Positions 1 through 8,874 of a stretch of DNA of 64,000 nucleotides are shown here, piece by piece. Location: positions 124,001 to 188,000 of the forward strand of contig JBBTTE010000003.1 in NCBI GenBank assembly GCA_038064395.1, read 5' to 3'. Position 1 is the stretch's first letter, and each line of letters opens with the position of its first letter. A program made the translations under genes and the position numbers. The notes beneath the pieces were generated by a model. The model ran no database searches. It was not told the DNA's origin and saw nothing but the letters and a program-made list of their open reading frames with translations. The DNA comes from JBBTTE01 sp038064395. GTDB taxonomy: Bacteria > Patescibacteriota > Saccharimonadia > Saccharimonadales > UBA4665.

Positions 1-438
1 TTCAACTATGTCATTAAACTTCTTCTTAGTTTCCTGAATGCTCATGCCAAGCATTGAACCATTGAGGAATATGTTTTCTCGTCCAGTTAGCTCAGGGTGG
101 AAGCCCGTTCCAACTTCTAGCAGGCTGGCCGCACGCCCACGCATATGAACGCTACCCTCGGTAGGGTCTACGATTCGAGACAATATTTTAAGCAGTGTAG
201 ATTTGCCGGAACCGTTCTGTCCAACCACACCGAATATCTCACCTTTGTTAACCTCAAAAGAAACATCCTTGAGAGCCCAGAATGTTTCGTGATTCTCCTT
301 GGTCTTGCCGCCGCCTAGCGGGTGCTTAATGAAGTTCTCGAAGTCATCCTTGAGAGTTCCGTAGCCAGCTCTATTCGAAGATTGGTGACTAATGTCGTAG
401 CTCTTGCTAAGGTTCTTGATTTCAATAACAGGTTTCAT
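1..438 (-). CDS. Polysaccharide ABC exporter ATPase, Wzt-like (partial)
   Basis: The reading frame starts at an ATG at 438 and runs off the left edge, so only the first 146 residues are present. It has a Walker A motif (GQNGSGKST) at about residues 70-78 and the aromatic loop region typical of exporters of O-antigen or teichoic acid (LLEVGTGFHPELTGREN). Walker B and any C-terminal carbohydrate-binding domain lie outside. Its first bases overlap the stop of the permease gene (ATGA), so the two are translationally coupled. Family knowledge says it energises export of a lipid-linked polysaccharide across the membrane. The assignment as a Wzt-type ATPase is firm; the substrate is unknown. Confidence 0.9.
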   Translation of the reverse strand, partial: MKPVIEIKNLSKSYDISHQSSNRAGYGTLKDDFENFIKHPLGGGKTKENHETFWALKDVSFEVNKGEIFGVVGQNGSGKSTLLKILSRIVDPTEGSVHMRGRAASLLEVGTGFHPELTGRENIFLNGSMLGMSIQETKKKFNDIVE

Positions 439-1268
439 ATTACGTCCGCGAATTTCTTCTCAGTCCTCTGGAAATACCAGATACCGATTATTAGTGATAT
501 AACTGCCACAATCCAAGAAATCGCAAAGCCAGTCCAGTTAATTGGCTGGCCGAATAATCCGGACTTAATACTGGTGATTGCACCGGTTGCTGGGTTAAGG
601 AAAGCGTAGATCTGATACTTCTGCGGGATCAGTGAGATTGGATATATTACAGGTGTCATGAAGAACATGATCTGAATAAGAAACGGCAGTGCAGTTCGGA
701 CGTCGCGGTACTTAACGTTCAGCGAGGCGAAGAAGGTACCGATACCCAAAGACGCCACCAGAATAAGTAGTACAGACGGCCCAAGTATCAGAAGGCCAGG
801 CAGTTGAGGCATGATTCGATAAATCACCAACAGAATTCCAAAGGCCATGCTAGCAAAGAACAGGTCGACAATACTAAGCGCTGTAGCCGACAGCAAGGGT
901 ATAAACCTCGGGAAATAAACCTTAGTGATAAGTCCTTGGCTGCTAACTAACGCGTTGCTAACACCGGTAAGAGCTCCAGAGAACGTCGTCCAGAGCGTAA
1001 TACCTAGGAAGGCGAAGACTGGATAAGGAACGTTCTCTGCTCCAGAAGGAATACGCGCCACATGATTGAAGAACAGGGTGAAGATAGCGGCTGCTAACAG
1101 AGGTTGAAGGATGGCCCAACCAGCACCTAGGGCTGTCTGCTTGTAGCGGACCTTGATGTCGCGCAATGACAAGTAAAACAGAAGTTCGCGGTACAGCCAT
1201 AGCTCTCGTAGATTGATACGATCCTTTTTGTTGGAAACTATCTCAATATCGTTTGTGAGGCTGCGCAT
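435..1268 (-). CDS. Polysaccharide ABC exporter permease, Wzm-like
   Basis: This 277-aa integral membrane protein has about six hydrophobic segments. It carries two landmarks of ABC-2 polysaccharide permeases: an N-terminal amphipathic stretch RDIKVRYKQTALGAGW (about residues 37-52) and NVKYRDVR in the middle. It pairs with the downstream ATPase, whose ATG overlaps its TGA, and its own ATG overlaps the TAA of the fucose-synthase gene by one base. The three form one minus-strand operon. The length is normal for the family. It should form the channel that moves a finished undecaprenyl-linked glycan outward. Confidence 0.92.
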   Translation of the reverse strand: MRSLTNDIEIVSNKKDRINLRELWLYRELLFYLSLRDIKVRYKQTALGAGWAILQPLLAAAIFTLFFNHVARIPSGAENVPYPVFAFLGITLWTTFSGALTGVSNALVSSQGLITKVYFPRFIPLLSATALSIVDLFFASMAFGILLVIYRIMPQLPGLLILGPSVLLILVASLGIGTFFASLNVKYRDVRTALPFLIQIMFFMTPVIYPISLIPQKYQIYAFLNPATGAITSIKSGLFGQPINWTGFAISWIVAVISLIIGIWYFQRTEKKFADVI

Positions 1269-2203
1269 TATTGCTCGTTTTCCTTATACCATGCGATTGT
1301 TTCGCGCATACCTTCTTCGAATGTTGTGCTTGATTTGAATCCGAACTCAGCTTCAGCTCGCGATGTATCGAGCTTACGCCTTGGCTGGCCATTCGGCTTA
1401 GTGGTATCCCAACGGATTTCACCCTTAAAGCCAGTCTCCTTAGCTATGATCTCAACCAGATCCTTAATGTAGATCTCAAATGATGAGCCAAGGTTAACTG
1501 GATCGCTCTTGTTGTACTTCTCGCTGGCCAGAATGATGCCTTCGACAGCATCGCGGACGAACAAGAACTCGCGGCTGGCCGAACCATCGCCCCAAACCTC
1601 TATGTACTCCGCTTTGCTGTCCACAGCATCAACACACTTCTTGATGAGCGCAGGGATGACATGTGAGCTATCTGGGTTGAAGTTATCGCCCGGCCCGTAG
1701 AGATTAACTGGCAACAGGAATATCGAATTATAATCGTACTCTTGTCTGTAGGCCTCAGACTGGACTAACATCATCTTCTTAGCTAGGCCGTAAGGTGCGT
1801 TAGTCTCTTCTGGGTAGCCGTTCCACAGATCATCTTCCTTGAAAGGTATTGGGATAATCTTGGGATAAGCACAGACTGTGCCTAGTGCAACAAACTTAGG
1901 AATGCCTTTGAGGCGGGCGTATTCGATCGATTGAACACCCATCATAAGGTTGTCATAGAAGAATTTGCCAGGGTGCTCCCTGTTAATACCGATACCGCCG
2001 ACTGCTGCCGCAAGGTGAATAACCATGTCGCAGGGGTTGTCGTCGTACATTTTGATTATCTGGTCACGGTCGACTAGATCATAGTCCTTGTGCGAAGGGG
2101 CGGTGACGGTAGCGCCAAGCTCATTGAGCCGTGCTACAAGATGACTGCCCAAGAATCCATGGCCTCCAGTCACCAGTACTTTTTTGCCATTCCAAAAACT
2201 CAT
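1268..2203 (-). CDS. GDP-L-fucose synthase (NAD-dependent epimerase/dehydratase)
   Basis: This 311-aa extended short-chain dehydrogenase has the Rossmann motif TGGHGFLGSH near the N-terminus, a YGLAK (YxxxK) catalytic pair near residue 140, and the fucose-synthase-like strings EDDLWNG and NLYGPGDNF. The enzyme converts GDP-4-keto-6-deoxymannose to GDP-L-fucose using NADPH. The preceding enzyme (GDP-mannose 4,6-dehydratase) is not in the window and could lie beyond the left edge. ManC and a phosphomannomutase-like protein are nearby. I chose the ATG at 2203 rather than 2215 because a TAAAAT box sits about 10 nt upstream of it. A sister activity (other GDP-sugar reductase) is possible. Confidence 0.85.
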   Translation of the reverse strand: MSFWNGKKVLVTGGHGFLGSHLVARLNELGATVTAPSHKDYDLVDRDQIIKMYDDNPCDMVIHLAAAVGGIGINREHPGKFFYDNLMMGVQSIEYARLKGIPKFVALGTVCAYPKIIPIPFKEDDLWNGYPEETNAPYGLAKKMMLVQSEAYRQEYDYNSIFLLPVNLYGPGDNFNPDSSHVIPALIKKCVDAVDSKAEYIEVWGDGSASREFLFVRDAVEGIILASEKYNKSDPVNLGSSFEIYIKDLVEIIAKETGFKGEIRWDTTKPNGQPRRKLDTSRAEAEFGFKSSTTFEEGMRETIAWYKENEQ

Positions 2204-2272
2204 ATTAAAGACCATTTTATCAGATATAGAGGTCGGTAGCCAGGCGAACTGCCTCTGCTATTATTAATGAAC

Positions 2273-3367
2273 ATGGAGCGAGCCAAGACAACCAAGCCAG
2301 CTGTCAAATCGACTAGCAAGCCTTACAACGCATATCTGGACGTGCTCAAGGGCTTCGCCATAGCCATGGTTGTCTTGGGGCATTCGATTCAAACGAGCTT
2401 GCCAAACGGCAGCTATGACGACAACATTCTGTTCCGCATTATCTACTCCTTCCACATGCCATTATTCATGTTCCTAAGTGGTGCGGCTGCTGCGTACAGT
2501 CTTAGACCTATGAATTGGAAGTTCTTGCAGCGCAAGTTTAATATGTTGGTTATCCCGTTCTTTGCTTGGTATGTCGTGAGCTATTTCCTGGGCGATGCTT
2601 ACAAGCTGACGTCTTTCCCGACTTATATTCACAAATTCATAGTCTCACCTGACAACGGATTGTGGTTCTTGTGGATTCTGTTCTTGAACTTCGTGGCCTT
2701 GGCAGTTATCAAGAAGTTATCTGGCCGAATCGGCCTGATTAGTTACCCCTTAGTCTGGCTGGCAATATTCGCCGTTCCTACTGGTCAATACGGCATCGGC
2801 TTGGTTAAGTGGCATCTGCCATTCTTCGCCGTCGGCTATCTTATCTTCTTGTATAGAGAAGCCCTAGCTCGTTATCGTCGACCTGTGCTGTATCTGTGTG
2901 CCATAAGTTTTCCTCTGCTAGTTGCGTCGTGGCATCGCCTATACTTGCCGTCCGTCGTGACTGATCTTAATGTTCATCTGAGTGCCCACCACCTAGCAAC
3001 TATTAATATCGGTGACATCATAACGCTGAATACTTACCAACTAGCTAGTATGGTATATCTCTACTTGGTACCTTTCGCAGGCATTGGCTTCTTCTATTGG
3101 CTGTTCCAGGTGAGGCCCAACAAATATGTCTATAGCTTCTTCGGCTTCTTGGGCATCTACACCCTCGATATTTATGTTTCGCAGATGTATTTCTTCCGAT
3201 TCGCTTTCGGCCCGACGTGGCTGGCTATAACAACTGGCTTCATATTCGGGCTTGTCGGTTCGCTTGCACTGGGCATGTTCGTTCTAAGACGAGTTCCGAT
3301 ATTGAGTACGATCTTCTTAGGTGGCAGGGCAAAAGTTGTTGTGCCTAGGATCAAGCCGCTTAGTTGA
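2273..3367 (+). CDS. Acyltransferase family 3 membrane protein
   Basis: This protein of about 364 aa has roughly ten transmembrane segments. The N-terminal signature is LDVLKGFAIAMVVLGHS, with the conserved His of the acyltransferase-3 (OafA/NolL) family, and SFHMPLFMFLSG follows about 40 residues later. Members O-acetylate or otherwise acylate surface polysaccharides. A TATTAT box at 2259-2264 leaves 8 nt before the ATG at 2273, so that start is preferred over the ATG at 2267. The 3' end overlaps the convergent putative murein hydrolase gene by 8 bp. The acceptor sugar is unknown but is presumably the glycan made by this locus. Confidence 0.88.
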   Translation: MERAKTTKPAVKSTSKPYNAYLDVLKGFAIAMVVLGHSIQTSLPNGSYDDNILFRIIYSFHMPLFMFLSGAAAAYSLRPMNWKFLQRKFNMLVIPFFAWYVVSYFLGDAYKLTSFPTYIHKFIVSPDNGLWFLWILFLNFVALAVIKKLSGRIGLISYPLVWLAIFAVPTGQYGIGLVKWHLPFFAVGYLIFLYREALARYRRPVLYLCAISFPLLVASWHRLYLPSVVTDLNVHLSAHHLATINIGDIITLNTYQLASMVYLYLVPFAGIGFFYWLFQVRPNKYVYSFFGFLGIYTLDIYVSQMYFFRFAFGPTWLAITTGFIFGLVGSLALGMFVLRRVPILSTIFLGGRAKVVVPRIKPLS

Positions 3368-5396
3368 CGTTAATGTCGAATTCCATCCACGGATCGGTGA
3401 ACCACGACACGCCTTCCATAACGAGGTTGAAACGCTCGACATAGAAGCCTGAGGTATTTGGTGCTTTGACATTGAAGATGAAGGTACCAGTGGCTCCTGG
3501 AGCTACTGAAGGCGTCGAGGCATCAAGCGTAGCTGCACGGTAAGCACTAGGCCAGCTGGCATCGTTGGGATTGAACACACTGGTTCTGTAGGACGGAGTC
3601 CATGTAGCCAGACGCACCGGATTAGTAGAGTTATTCCACGTCGTATTGCCAGTATTAAGTGCTGTCAGGGTGAAGGTGGCAGTGCCATTCTTGGGCAGAA
3701 CGAATGAACCCGTACTAGAAGACTGGGAAACCATTCTCCATCTGTTGAAGTTGCCAACACCGATATCGAATTCCATCCAAGGATCGTCGAACCACGACAC
3801 GCCTTCCATAACGAGGTTGAATCGCTCGACATAATAACCAGATGTGTTCGGTGCTTTGACGGTGAAGACGAAGGTGCCGTTTTGTCCTGGGGCTACAGAT
3901 GATTCTTGCAGAGTAGCTGGCCTCGATGCTGTATACCAAGAGGAGTCGTAGAAGGCACTATTGCGGTTAGTCGGGATGAAAGTAGCCAGACGCACCGGAT
4001 TAGTAGAGTTATTCCACGTCGTATTGCCGGTGTTCTTAGCCACCATCGTGAACTGAGCTGTGGCGCCTGGCAGAAGCTCGAAACCAGCGTTAGATGACTG
4101 TGATACCATTTGCCACTTATAGCTGGTCTTGGACAAGGTGAGCTGAAGACTGAAGTCGATATCAGGCATCCACGCCGCGCCTTCAGCAACGAGGTTGAAG
4201 CGTTCGGTATAGACCTCGTTACGGTTCGGCACATTGATCGTGAAGACGAACGTACCCGTATCGCCCGGTGCTACAGTTGATTGAGTTAATGTCGCCGGCC
4301 TAACAGGGCTCACCCAACTGGAATCATATAAGGCACTACCGTGATTGGTCGGTGCGAAAGTTCCTAGCCGAACGGGGTAGTTGGTGTTAGACCACGCCTG
4401 ATTACCAGTGTTCCTGACGGTGACTGTGACAGTTGTCTGTGTATTGCCTTGCAGGTGCGATGAACCGGTAGAGAAGCTAGTATTAACATAACTCCAAGAG
4501 TAATCTACGCCCTTAGTCGGTCCGAACCACGATTCATAGAGCGATACAAAGTTCTGGTTGCCATGGAAGTGCGGTGTGTACCAATAGAAGGCTGCCGTAG
4601 CGCCGGTGTCCATGTGAGTACCAGAACCATCAATCGTTGTGTAGCCATCGTAATAAACAGGGCTCGAATCACTCGGACAACGCTTGTAGCTGCCTTGCGT
4701 CATCGGGCCGCCGTAGCAGGTACTCAGATCGTCAGTGTTATCCCAGCTGCCCTGAACAACCGCCCAGTTGGTATGACCCAAGGAGCGCTCCTGGCCGAAC
4801 TTAAGCAACCATGCCGCTCTAATGACCTGCTGGGAGAAGCCAGCCTTACTAGCACTGTTAACACAAGTTGGTCCTACTGCCGTCTGAGCTACGCCATAAC
4901 GACTGTAGAGCTCCAATCCGCTGTAGTTATACCTAGTGCCACTATCAGGACAACCGTAGCCGACGGCGGCGGCGTATTTGTGATTACTCTCGGCGGAAGG
5001 AGCGCAGTAGGCCGAGCTGTACTGGCCAGTTACTAGGCTTTGTTCTTTCTCGAGAGTGGCAATAAGAACCTTAGGGTTCAGTCCGTAGGCTTGAGCCGAG
5101 GCAGCAATCACTGCACCAGCACTACCGTAACCACCATAAGTGTAGCCACCACCTGGGCTGTAACCAGTTGGTACACGAGCTGCAAAACCGGTGTTCGGGC
5201 TGATACAGCTATAGGCGAAGCCGTTTAAGAAAGAGTCGATTTGACCAGCGTTCATGGAGGTGTAGTTGTTGAATACACCTTCGTCCATAATATTGTTGGC
5301 ACTGAAAGCTGCCGAAGCACTGGAGCTGAAGAATGCCAAACCCGTCAGAAGGGCAAACGCGGCGCAAACTAACTGATATCGCTTGAACAGCCTCAT
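3360..5396 (-). CDS. Secreted putative murein hydrolase with three NBR1-type Ig-like domains
   Basis: This 678-aa protein has a clear signal peptide (basic start, hydrophobic core, Ala-Ser-Ala near residue 30). Residues about 60-290 resemble a lysozyme-like domain common in Actinobacteria. The string PKVLIATLEKEQSLV has a Glu that may be catalytic, followed by YGCPDSG and several paired Cys. Residues about 300-678 are three tandem repeats of about 120 aa, each ending in a pattern like VERFNLVMEGVSW-x-D-PWMEFDI, which matches the Ig-like domain first seen in NBR1. Its ATG overlaps the stop of the next gene (ATGA), so they form an operon. The enzymatic role is inferred; a purely adhesive role is possible. 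Confidence 0.7.
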   Translation of the reverse strand: MRLFKRYQLVCAAFALLTGLAFFSSSASAAFSANNIMDEGVFNNYTSMNAGQIDSFLNGFAYSCISPNTGFAARVPTGYSPGGGYTYGGYGSAGAVIAASAQAYGLNPKVLIATLEKEQSLVTGQYSSAYCAPSAESNHKYAAAVGYGCPDSGTRYNYSGLELYSRYGVAQTAVGPTCVNSASKAGFSQQVIRAAWLLKFGQERSLGHTNWAVVQGSWDNTDDLSTCYGGPMTQGSYKRCPSDSSPVYYDGYTTIDGSGTHMDTGATAAFYWYTPHFHGNQNFVSLYESWFGPTKGVDYSWSYVNTSFSTGSSHLQGNTQTTVTVTVRNTGNQAWSNTNYPVRLGTFAPTNHGSALYDSSWVSPVRPATLTQSTVAPGDTGTFVFTINVPNRNEVYTERFNLVAEGAAWMPDIDFSLQLTLSKTSYKWQMVSQSSNAGFELLPGATAQFTMVAKNTGNTTWNNSTNPVRLATFIPTNRNSAFYDSSWYTASRPATLQESSVAPGQNGTFVFTVKAPNTSGYYVERFNLVMEGVSWFDDPWMEFDIGVGNFNRWRMVSQSSSTGSFVLPKNGTATFTLTALNTGNTTWNNSTNPVRLATWTPSYRTSVFNPNDASWPSAYRAATLDASTPSVAPGATGTFIFNVKAPNTSGFYVERFNLVMEGVSWFTDPWMEFDINVN

Positions 5397-5956
5397 GGCG
5401 AAACCTCGAGATTTATAGAATCACTACTGCTAAGTGTCTTGCCATTAAGTGTCGCGTAGGCTGTTATCTGCCATGATCCAGTACCGAGACCAGCAGTGCC
5501 AACTTCCCAGCTCCAATAGACGCTGCCGTTAGAGTCGGTTGTTTTGGCTTCTAGCTTCTTAGTCTCGCTGCCTCGAGTGAAGCGGATCTCACAAGTAGCA
5601 CCGACAGTTGTATTACACACAGATTGTTCCTGAGCTGTTTCGCTGGAACTCAGCGAAGGGTGATGATTGCTGACGAAGGTTCCTGATGGCATTAACAACG
5701 TGGCATCTGACGAAGCCGTAGTCTTGTCGCTACCAGAGGCTGTCACGCTAGAGCTAGCATTGTTCTGCTTGTCTGATGTGCCTTTAGCTACGGTCTTAGT
5801 CTTGGATTCCTTGGGGGTACTGGCAGGAATTATGTCCTTAGTCTGATTGAAATGTTTAACGGCGAAGAAGCCGCCGATTATAAGTACCGCCACGCCTAGT
5901 ATTATTAACTTGGTTTGATTAGATTTTGCTGAGCCTTTTTTGTATTGGTATTTCAT
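5393..5956 (-). CDS. Membrane-anchored extracellular protein of unknown function
   Basis: This 187-aa protein has a short basic cytoplasmic start, one membrane segment (LIILGVAVLIIGGFFAV, about residues 17-33), a Ser/Thr/Lys-rich linker to about residue 100, and a small beta-rich C-terminal domain with two Cys (VCNTTVGATCEIRF). That domain has alternating Thr/Ser strands like a bacterial Ig-type fold. It is cotranscribed with the Ig-domain murein-hydrolase-like gene (4-bp ATGA overlap), which suggests that both work at the cell surface. I do not recognise a named family. Confidence 0.7.
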   Translation of the reverse strand: MKYQYKKGSAKSNQTKLIILGVAVLIIGGFFAVKHFNQTKDIIPASTPKESKTKTVAKGTSDKQNNASSSVTASGSDKTTASSDATLLMPSGTFVSNHHPSLSSSETAQEQSVCNTTVGATCEIRFTRGSETKKLEAKTTDSNGSVYWSWEVGTAGLGTGSWQITAYATLNGKTLSSSDSINLEVSP

Positions 5957-6091
5957 GCTGTTTGTTTGATTATCACTGCTTACAATTTACCATATTGTTG
6001 CAAGCTAATCAATGTTGCCGTAAGGAGTTATTTTGCAGTTTTAACCTGTTAATGGTGCTACGCCCCAGACTGTGCGATAATGCTAGCAATT

Positions 6092-7039
6092 ATGGGCATG
6101 AGAATAATGGTTACTGGCGGTGCGGGCTTCATAGGCTCACATCTTTGCCGCCGTCTACTGGACGAAGGGCACGAAGTCCTGTGTGTCGACAACTTCTTCA
6201 CCGGACGTCGACAGAACATACACGATCTTCTAGACAACAAGAACTTCGAGCTACTACGTCACGACGTCACCGTGCCTCTCGTTGTCGAAGTCGACCAGAT
6301 CTACAACCTAGCCTGCCCAGCCTCACCGGTGCATTATCAGTTTGATCCAATCCAGACGACCAAAACTAGCGTTCACGGCGCAATTAACATGCTAGGCCTG
6401 GCCAAGCGACTCAAGATCCGCATCCTACAGGCTTCAACCAGTGAAGTCTACGGCGATCCTGACGTTCACCCTCAGCCAGAGAGCTATTGGGGTAAGGTCA
6501 ACCCGATCGGTATCCGTTCTTGCTACGACGAAGGCAAGCGCTGCGCCGAGACGTTATTCTTCGATTATCACCGCCAAGCCCAAGTCGACATTAGAGTGAT
6601 TCGCATCTTCAACACCTACGGCACCGACATGAACTCCAGCGATGGCCGAGTAGTGTCCAACTTCATCGTTCAAGCTCTAGGCAACGAAGACATCACTATC
6701 TATGGTGACGGCTCGCAAACCCGCAGCTTCCAATATGTCGACGACCTAATAGAAGGCATGATTCTAATGATGAATAACGAAAACGGCTTCATTGGCCCCG
6801 TCAACCTCGGCAACCCAGTAGAGTTCAGCGTGAAAGAACTGGCCGAAACCGTTCTCAAGCTAATACCGGAGAGCACAAGCAAGATTATCTACAAGGATCT
6901 ACCAGAGGACGACCCTAAGCAGCGCCAACCCAACATTGATCTAGCCAAGCAAGAACTGTCATGGGAGCCCAAGATAGCTCTAGAGGAAGGTCTACAGAAG
7001 ACAATAGCCTACTTTCGCAAAGAAGTAGCACCGAAGTAA
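6092..7039 (+). CDS. UDP-glucuronate decarboxylase-like NDP-sugar epimerase/dehydratase
   Basis: This extended SDR enzyme of about 315 aa has MVTGGAGFIGSHLCR at the N-terminus, ASTSEVYGDP (catalytic Ser/Thr region) and SCYDEGKR, where Y-x3-K is the catalytic pair. NPIGIRSCYDEGKR and FNTYG are characteristic of UDP-xylose synthase (UXS), which makes UDP-xylose from UDP-glucuronate. dTDP-glucose 4,6-dehydratase is the main alternative. A GATAAT box at 6076-6081 lies 10 nt before the ATG at 6092, which favours that start over the ATG at 6080 inside the box. The gene begins a plus-strand unit with manC and the PMM-like gene. Confidence 0.85.
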   Translation: MGMRIMVTGGAGFIGSHLCRRLLDEGHEVLCVDNFFTGRRQNIHDLLDNKNFELLRHDVTVPLVVEVDQIYNLACPASPVHYQFDPIQTTKTSVHGAINMLGLAKRLKIRILQASTSEVYGDPDVHPQPESYWGKVNPIGIRSCYDEGKRCAETLFFDYHRQAQVDIRVIRIFNTYGTDMNSSDGRVVSNFIVQALGNEDITIYGDGSQTRSFQYVDDLIEGMILMMNNENGFIGPVNLGNPVEFSVKELAETVLKLIPESTSKIIYKDLPEDDPKQRQPNIDLAKQELSWEPKIALEEGLQKTIAYFRKEVAPK

Positions 7040-7050
7040 AAACTATTTGG

Positions 7051-7056
7051 TATAAT
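7051..7056 (+). promoter_or_regulatory. -10 box of manC (leaderless arrangement)
   Basis: The box is a perfect TATAAT, followed by 7 nt and then the manC ATG. Transcription would start at or next to the A of ATG, so the mRNA would be leaderless. No Shine-Dalgarno sequence is present. Confidence 0.7.
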
Positions 7057-7063
7057 ATTCGGA

Positions 7064-8101
7064 ATGATTATCGTTATTATTGCGGGCGGCTCGGGTTCAC
7101 GTCTATGGCCGTTGTCTACCCCTGACTATCCTAAGCATCTGCTTAAGATTAATGGCGACGACCGATCACTCCTGCAGCAGGCTTATGATCGTGCGCGTAG
7201 TCTAACTGACAAGATCTACATAGTCTCAGACAATAGCCACATCGAGCACGTTAAGGAGCAGCTGTCAGAGCTACCTGAGGACGCCTTCATTGTCGAGCCA
7301 GCCCGACGTGGTACCGCCAACTGTATCGTTGCCGCCCTGGGCTACATCAGCAAGAAGCACGACAACGACGAGCCGATAGCCTCAATACACGCCGACCACT
7401 ATATTAGGGACCTAGAAGGCTTCAAGCATAGCTTCAAGGTAGCCAACCAAGTCTCTGAACAAGAGGGCAAAATCGTTCTTGTCGGTATTGAGCCTGATCA
7501 CCCAGCTATTGGTTTTGGTTACATTCAGAAGGGCACCCCAGCTGACGACTCCAACCTTGTCTACGAAGTGAAGTCGTTCAAGGAGAAGCCAGACGCTGAC
7601 GTTGCCCAAGAGTATTACACTAGCGGCAACTACCTGTGGAACTCAGGCTTTTTCGTCGGCTCGGTCAACACCTTCAAGCAGAAGATGGAAGCCTTTGCCC
7701 CTGAGCTACTAGCTAACTACGAGAGTCTTGTTGCTGCCTCAGAAGACCAATACCAAGACACCTACCTCGGCCTAACCAGCGAAGCCATCGACTATGCATT
7801 AATCGAAAAAGTCCAGGACTTACTAGTAGTTCCAGCATCGTTTGATTGGATGGATCTTGGATCTTTCAGTGATCTACACAAGGCCGTTGGTGGCGATGAG
7901 CAAGGCAACAGCACCACAGGCAACGTTGAGCTCGAGGCAGTCAGTAACTCCTTAGTGCAGAACGAAGAAGATAAGCCAGTCGCCGTCATTGGCCTAGACA
8001 ACGTAGTGGTCGTAAACACCCCACAAGGTCTGTTAATCTCTCGCAAAGATCTCTCGCAAAAAGTCGGCGACGTCAGTAAACGAATTGGAGGTAAATTATG
8101 A
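7064..8101 (+). CDS. manC: Mannose-1-phosphate guanylyltransferase
   Basis: This 345-aa protein has the nucleotidyltransferase signature AGGSGSRLWPLSTPDYPKHLL at its start (the GGSGSRLWP loop plus the conserved K). It also has VEPARRGTANCIVAAL, FKEKPD and NYLWNSGFF, all typical of GDP-mannose pyrophosphorylase. It makes GDP-mannose from mannose-1-phosphate and GTP. It lacks the C-terminal phosphomannose isomerase domain of the two-domain type II enzymes. Its last 4 bp overlap the PMM-like gene (ATGA), which supplies the probable upstream step, and the product could feed the GDP-fucose synthase in this locus. Confidence 0.92.
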   Translation: MIIVIIAGGSGSRLWPLSTPDYPKHLLKINGDDRSLLQQAYDRARSLTDKIYIVSDNSHIEHVKEQLSELPEDAFIVEPARRGTANCIVAALGYISKKHDNDEPIASIHADHYIRDLEGFKHSFKVANQVSEQEGKIVLVGIEPDHPAIGFGYIQKGTPADDSNLVYEVKSFKEKPDADVAQEYYTSGNYLWNSGFFVGSVNTFKQKMEAFAPELLANYESLVAASEDQYQDTYLGLTSEAIDYALIEKVQDLLVVPASFDWMDLGSFSDLHKAVGGDEQGNSTTGNVELEAVSNSLVQNEEDKPVAVIGLDNVVVVNTPQGLLISRKDLSQKVGDVSKRIGGKL

Positions 8102-8871
8102 AGAAGTTAATAGCATTTGACCTAGACGGCACTCTAGCCGAAAGTAAATCGGCTGCTGACGACCGCATTATAGAGCTGCTCGGCAGGTTACTAGATAAGT
8201 TCCAGGTTTGCGTGATCTCTGGAGGTAAGTTTGGTCAGTTCGAGAAGCAGCTGCTTAGCAACCTCAAGATCGAACCTAGCAAGCTGGAGAAGCTTCACCT
8301 TATGCCAACTTGCGGCACTCGCTACTACACATACTCCCTGGCCGACAAGGCTTGGGATAAGGTCTACGCCGAAGATTTCACTGAAGCCGAGAAGAAGAAG
8401 ATCATCGATGCTCTTAACAAAGGCTTTGATGACCTAAACTACCGTGAGAAGACCGTATATGGTGAATGCCTAGAAGATCGTGGCAGTCAGATTACTTTCT
8501 CAGTTCTGGGTCAGGACATTGTTGATGAACTAGGCGCCGAAGGCCTCAAGCTCAAGCACGCCTGGGATCCTGATAACAAGAAGAAGAACGAATTGCGTGA
8601 TTACATCGCACCGCTAATCCCCGATTTTGAAGTCCGAGTCGGCGGCGTTACCTCAATCGACATCACCAAGCTCGGCATCGACAAGGCTTACGGCATGAAG
8701 AAGCTAACAGAACTACTCGAGATCAGTCAGGATGACATTTTGTTCATGGGTGACCGTCTTCAAGAAGGCGGCAATGATTATCCGGTCAAAGCCATGGGTA
8801 TTGATAGTATCGAAGTGTCGCACTGGCAAGACACAGCTCTAGCGCTAGAAGCCATTCTGCATGTAGTCTAA
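8098..8871 (+). CDS. HAD-superfamily phosphomannomutase-like protein (eukaryotic PMM type)
   Basis: This 257-aa protein has HAD motif I, FDLDGTLAESK (nucleophile Asp and acid/base Asp), at residues 7-17. ISGGKFGQFEKQL follows, and GDRLQEGGNDYPV is the motif III/IV region near residue 220. This order, and especially GD-x3-GGND, matches eukaryotic-type alpha-phosphomannomutase (PMM1/PMM2), not the bacterial ManB family. The 4-bp overlap with manC supports conversion of mannose-6-phosphate to mannose-1-phosphate. A generic Cof-type sugar phosphatase is the alternative. Confidence 0.78.
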   Translation: MKKLIAFDLDGTLAESKSAADDRIIELLGRLLDKFQVCVISGGKFGQFEKQLLSNLKIEPSKLEKLHLMPTCGTRYYTYSLADKAWDKVYAEDFTEAEKKKIIDALNKGFDDLNYREKTVYGECLEDRGSQITFSVLGQDIVDELGAEGLKLKHAWDPDNKKKNELRDYIAPLIPDFEVRVGGVTSIDITKLGIDKAYGMKKLTELLEISQDDILFMGDRLQEGGNDYPVKAMGIDSIEVSHWQDTALALEAILHVV

Positions 8872-8874
8872 ATA

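Noticed and set aside
4563..5036. 157-codon plus-strand frame
   Set aside because: It is antisense to the signal-peptide and lysozyme-like part of the secreted hydrolase, whose coding evidence is strong.
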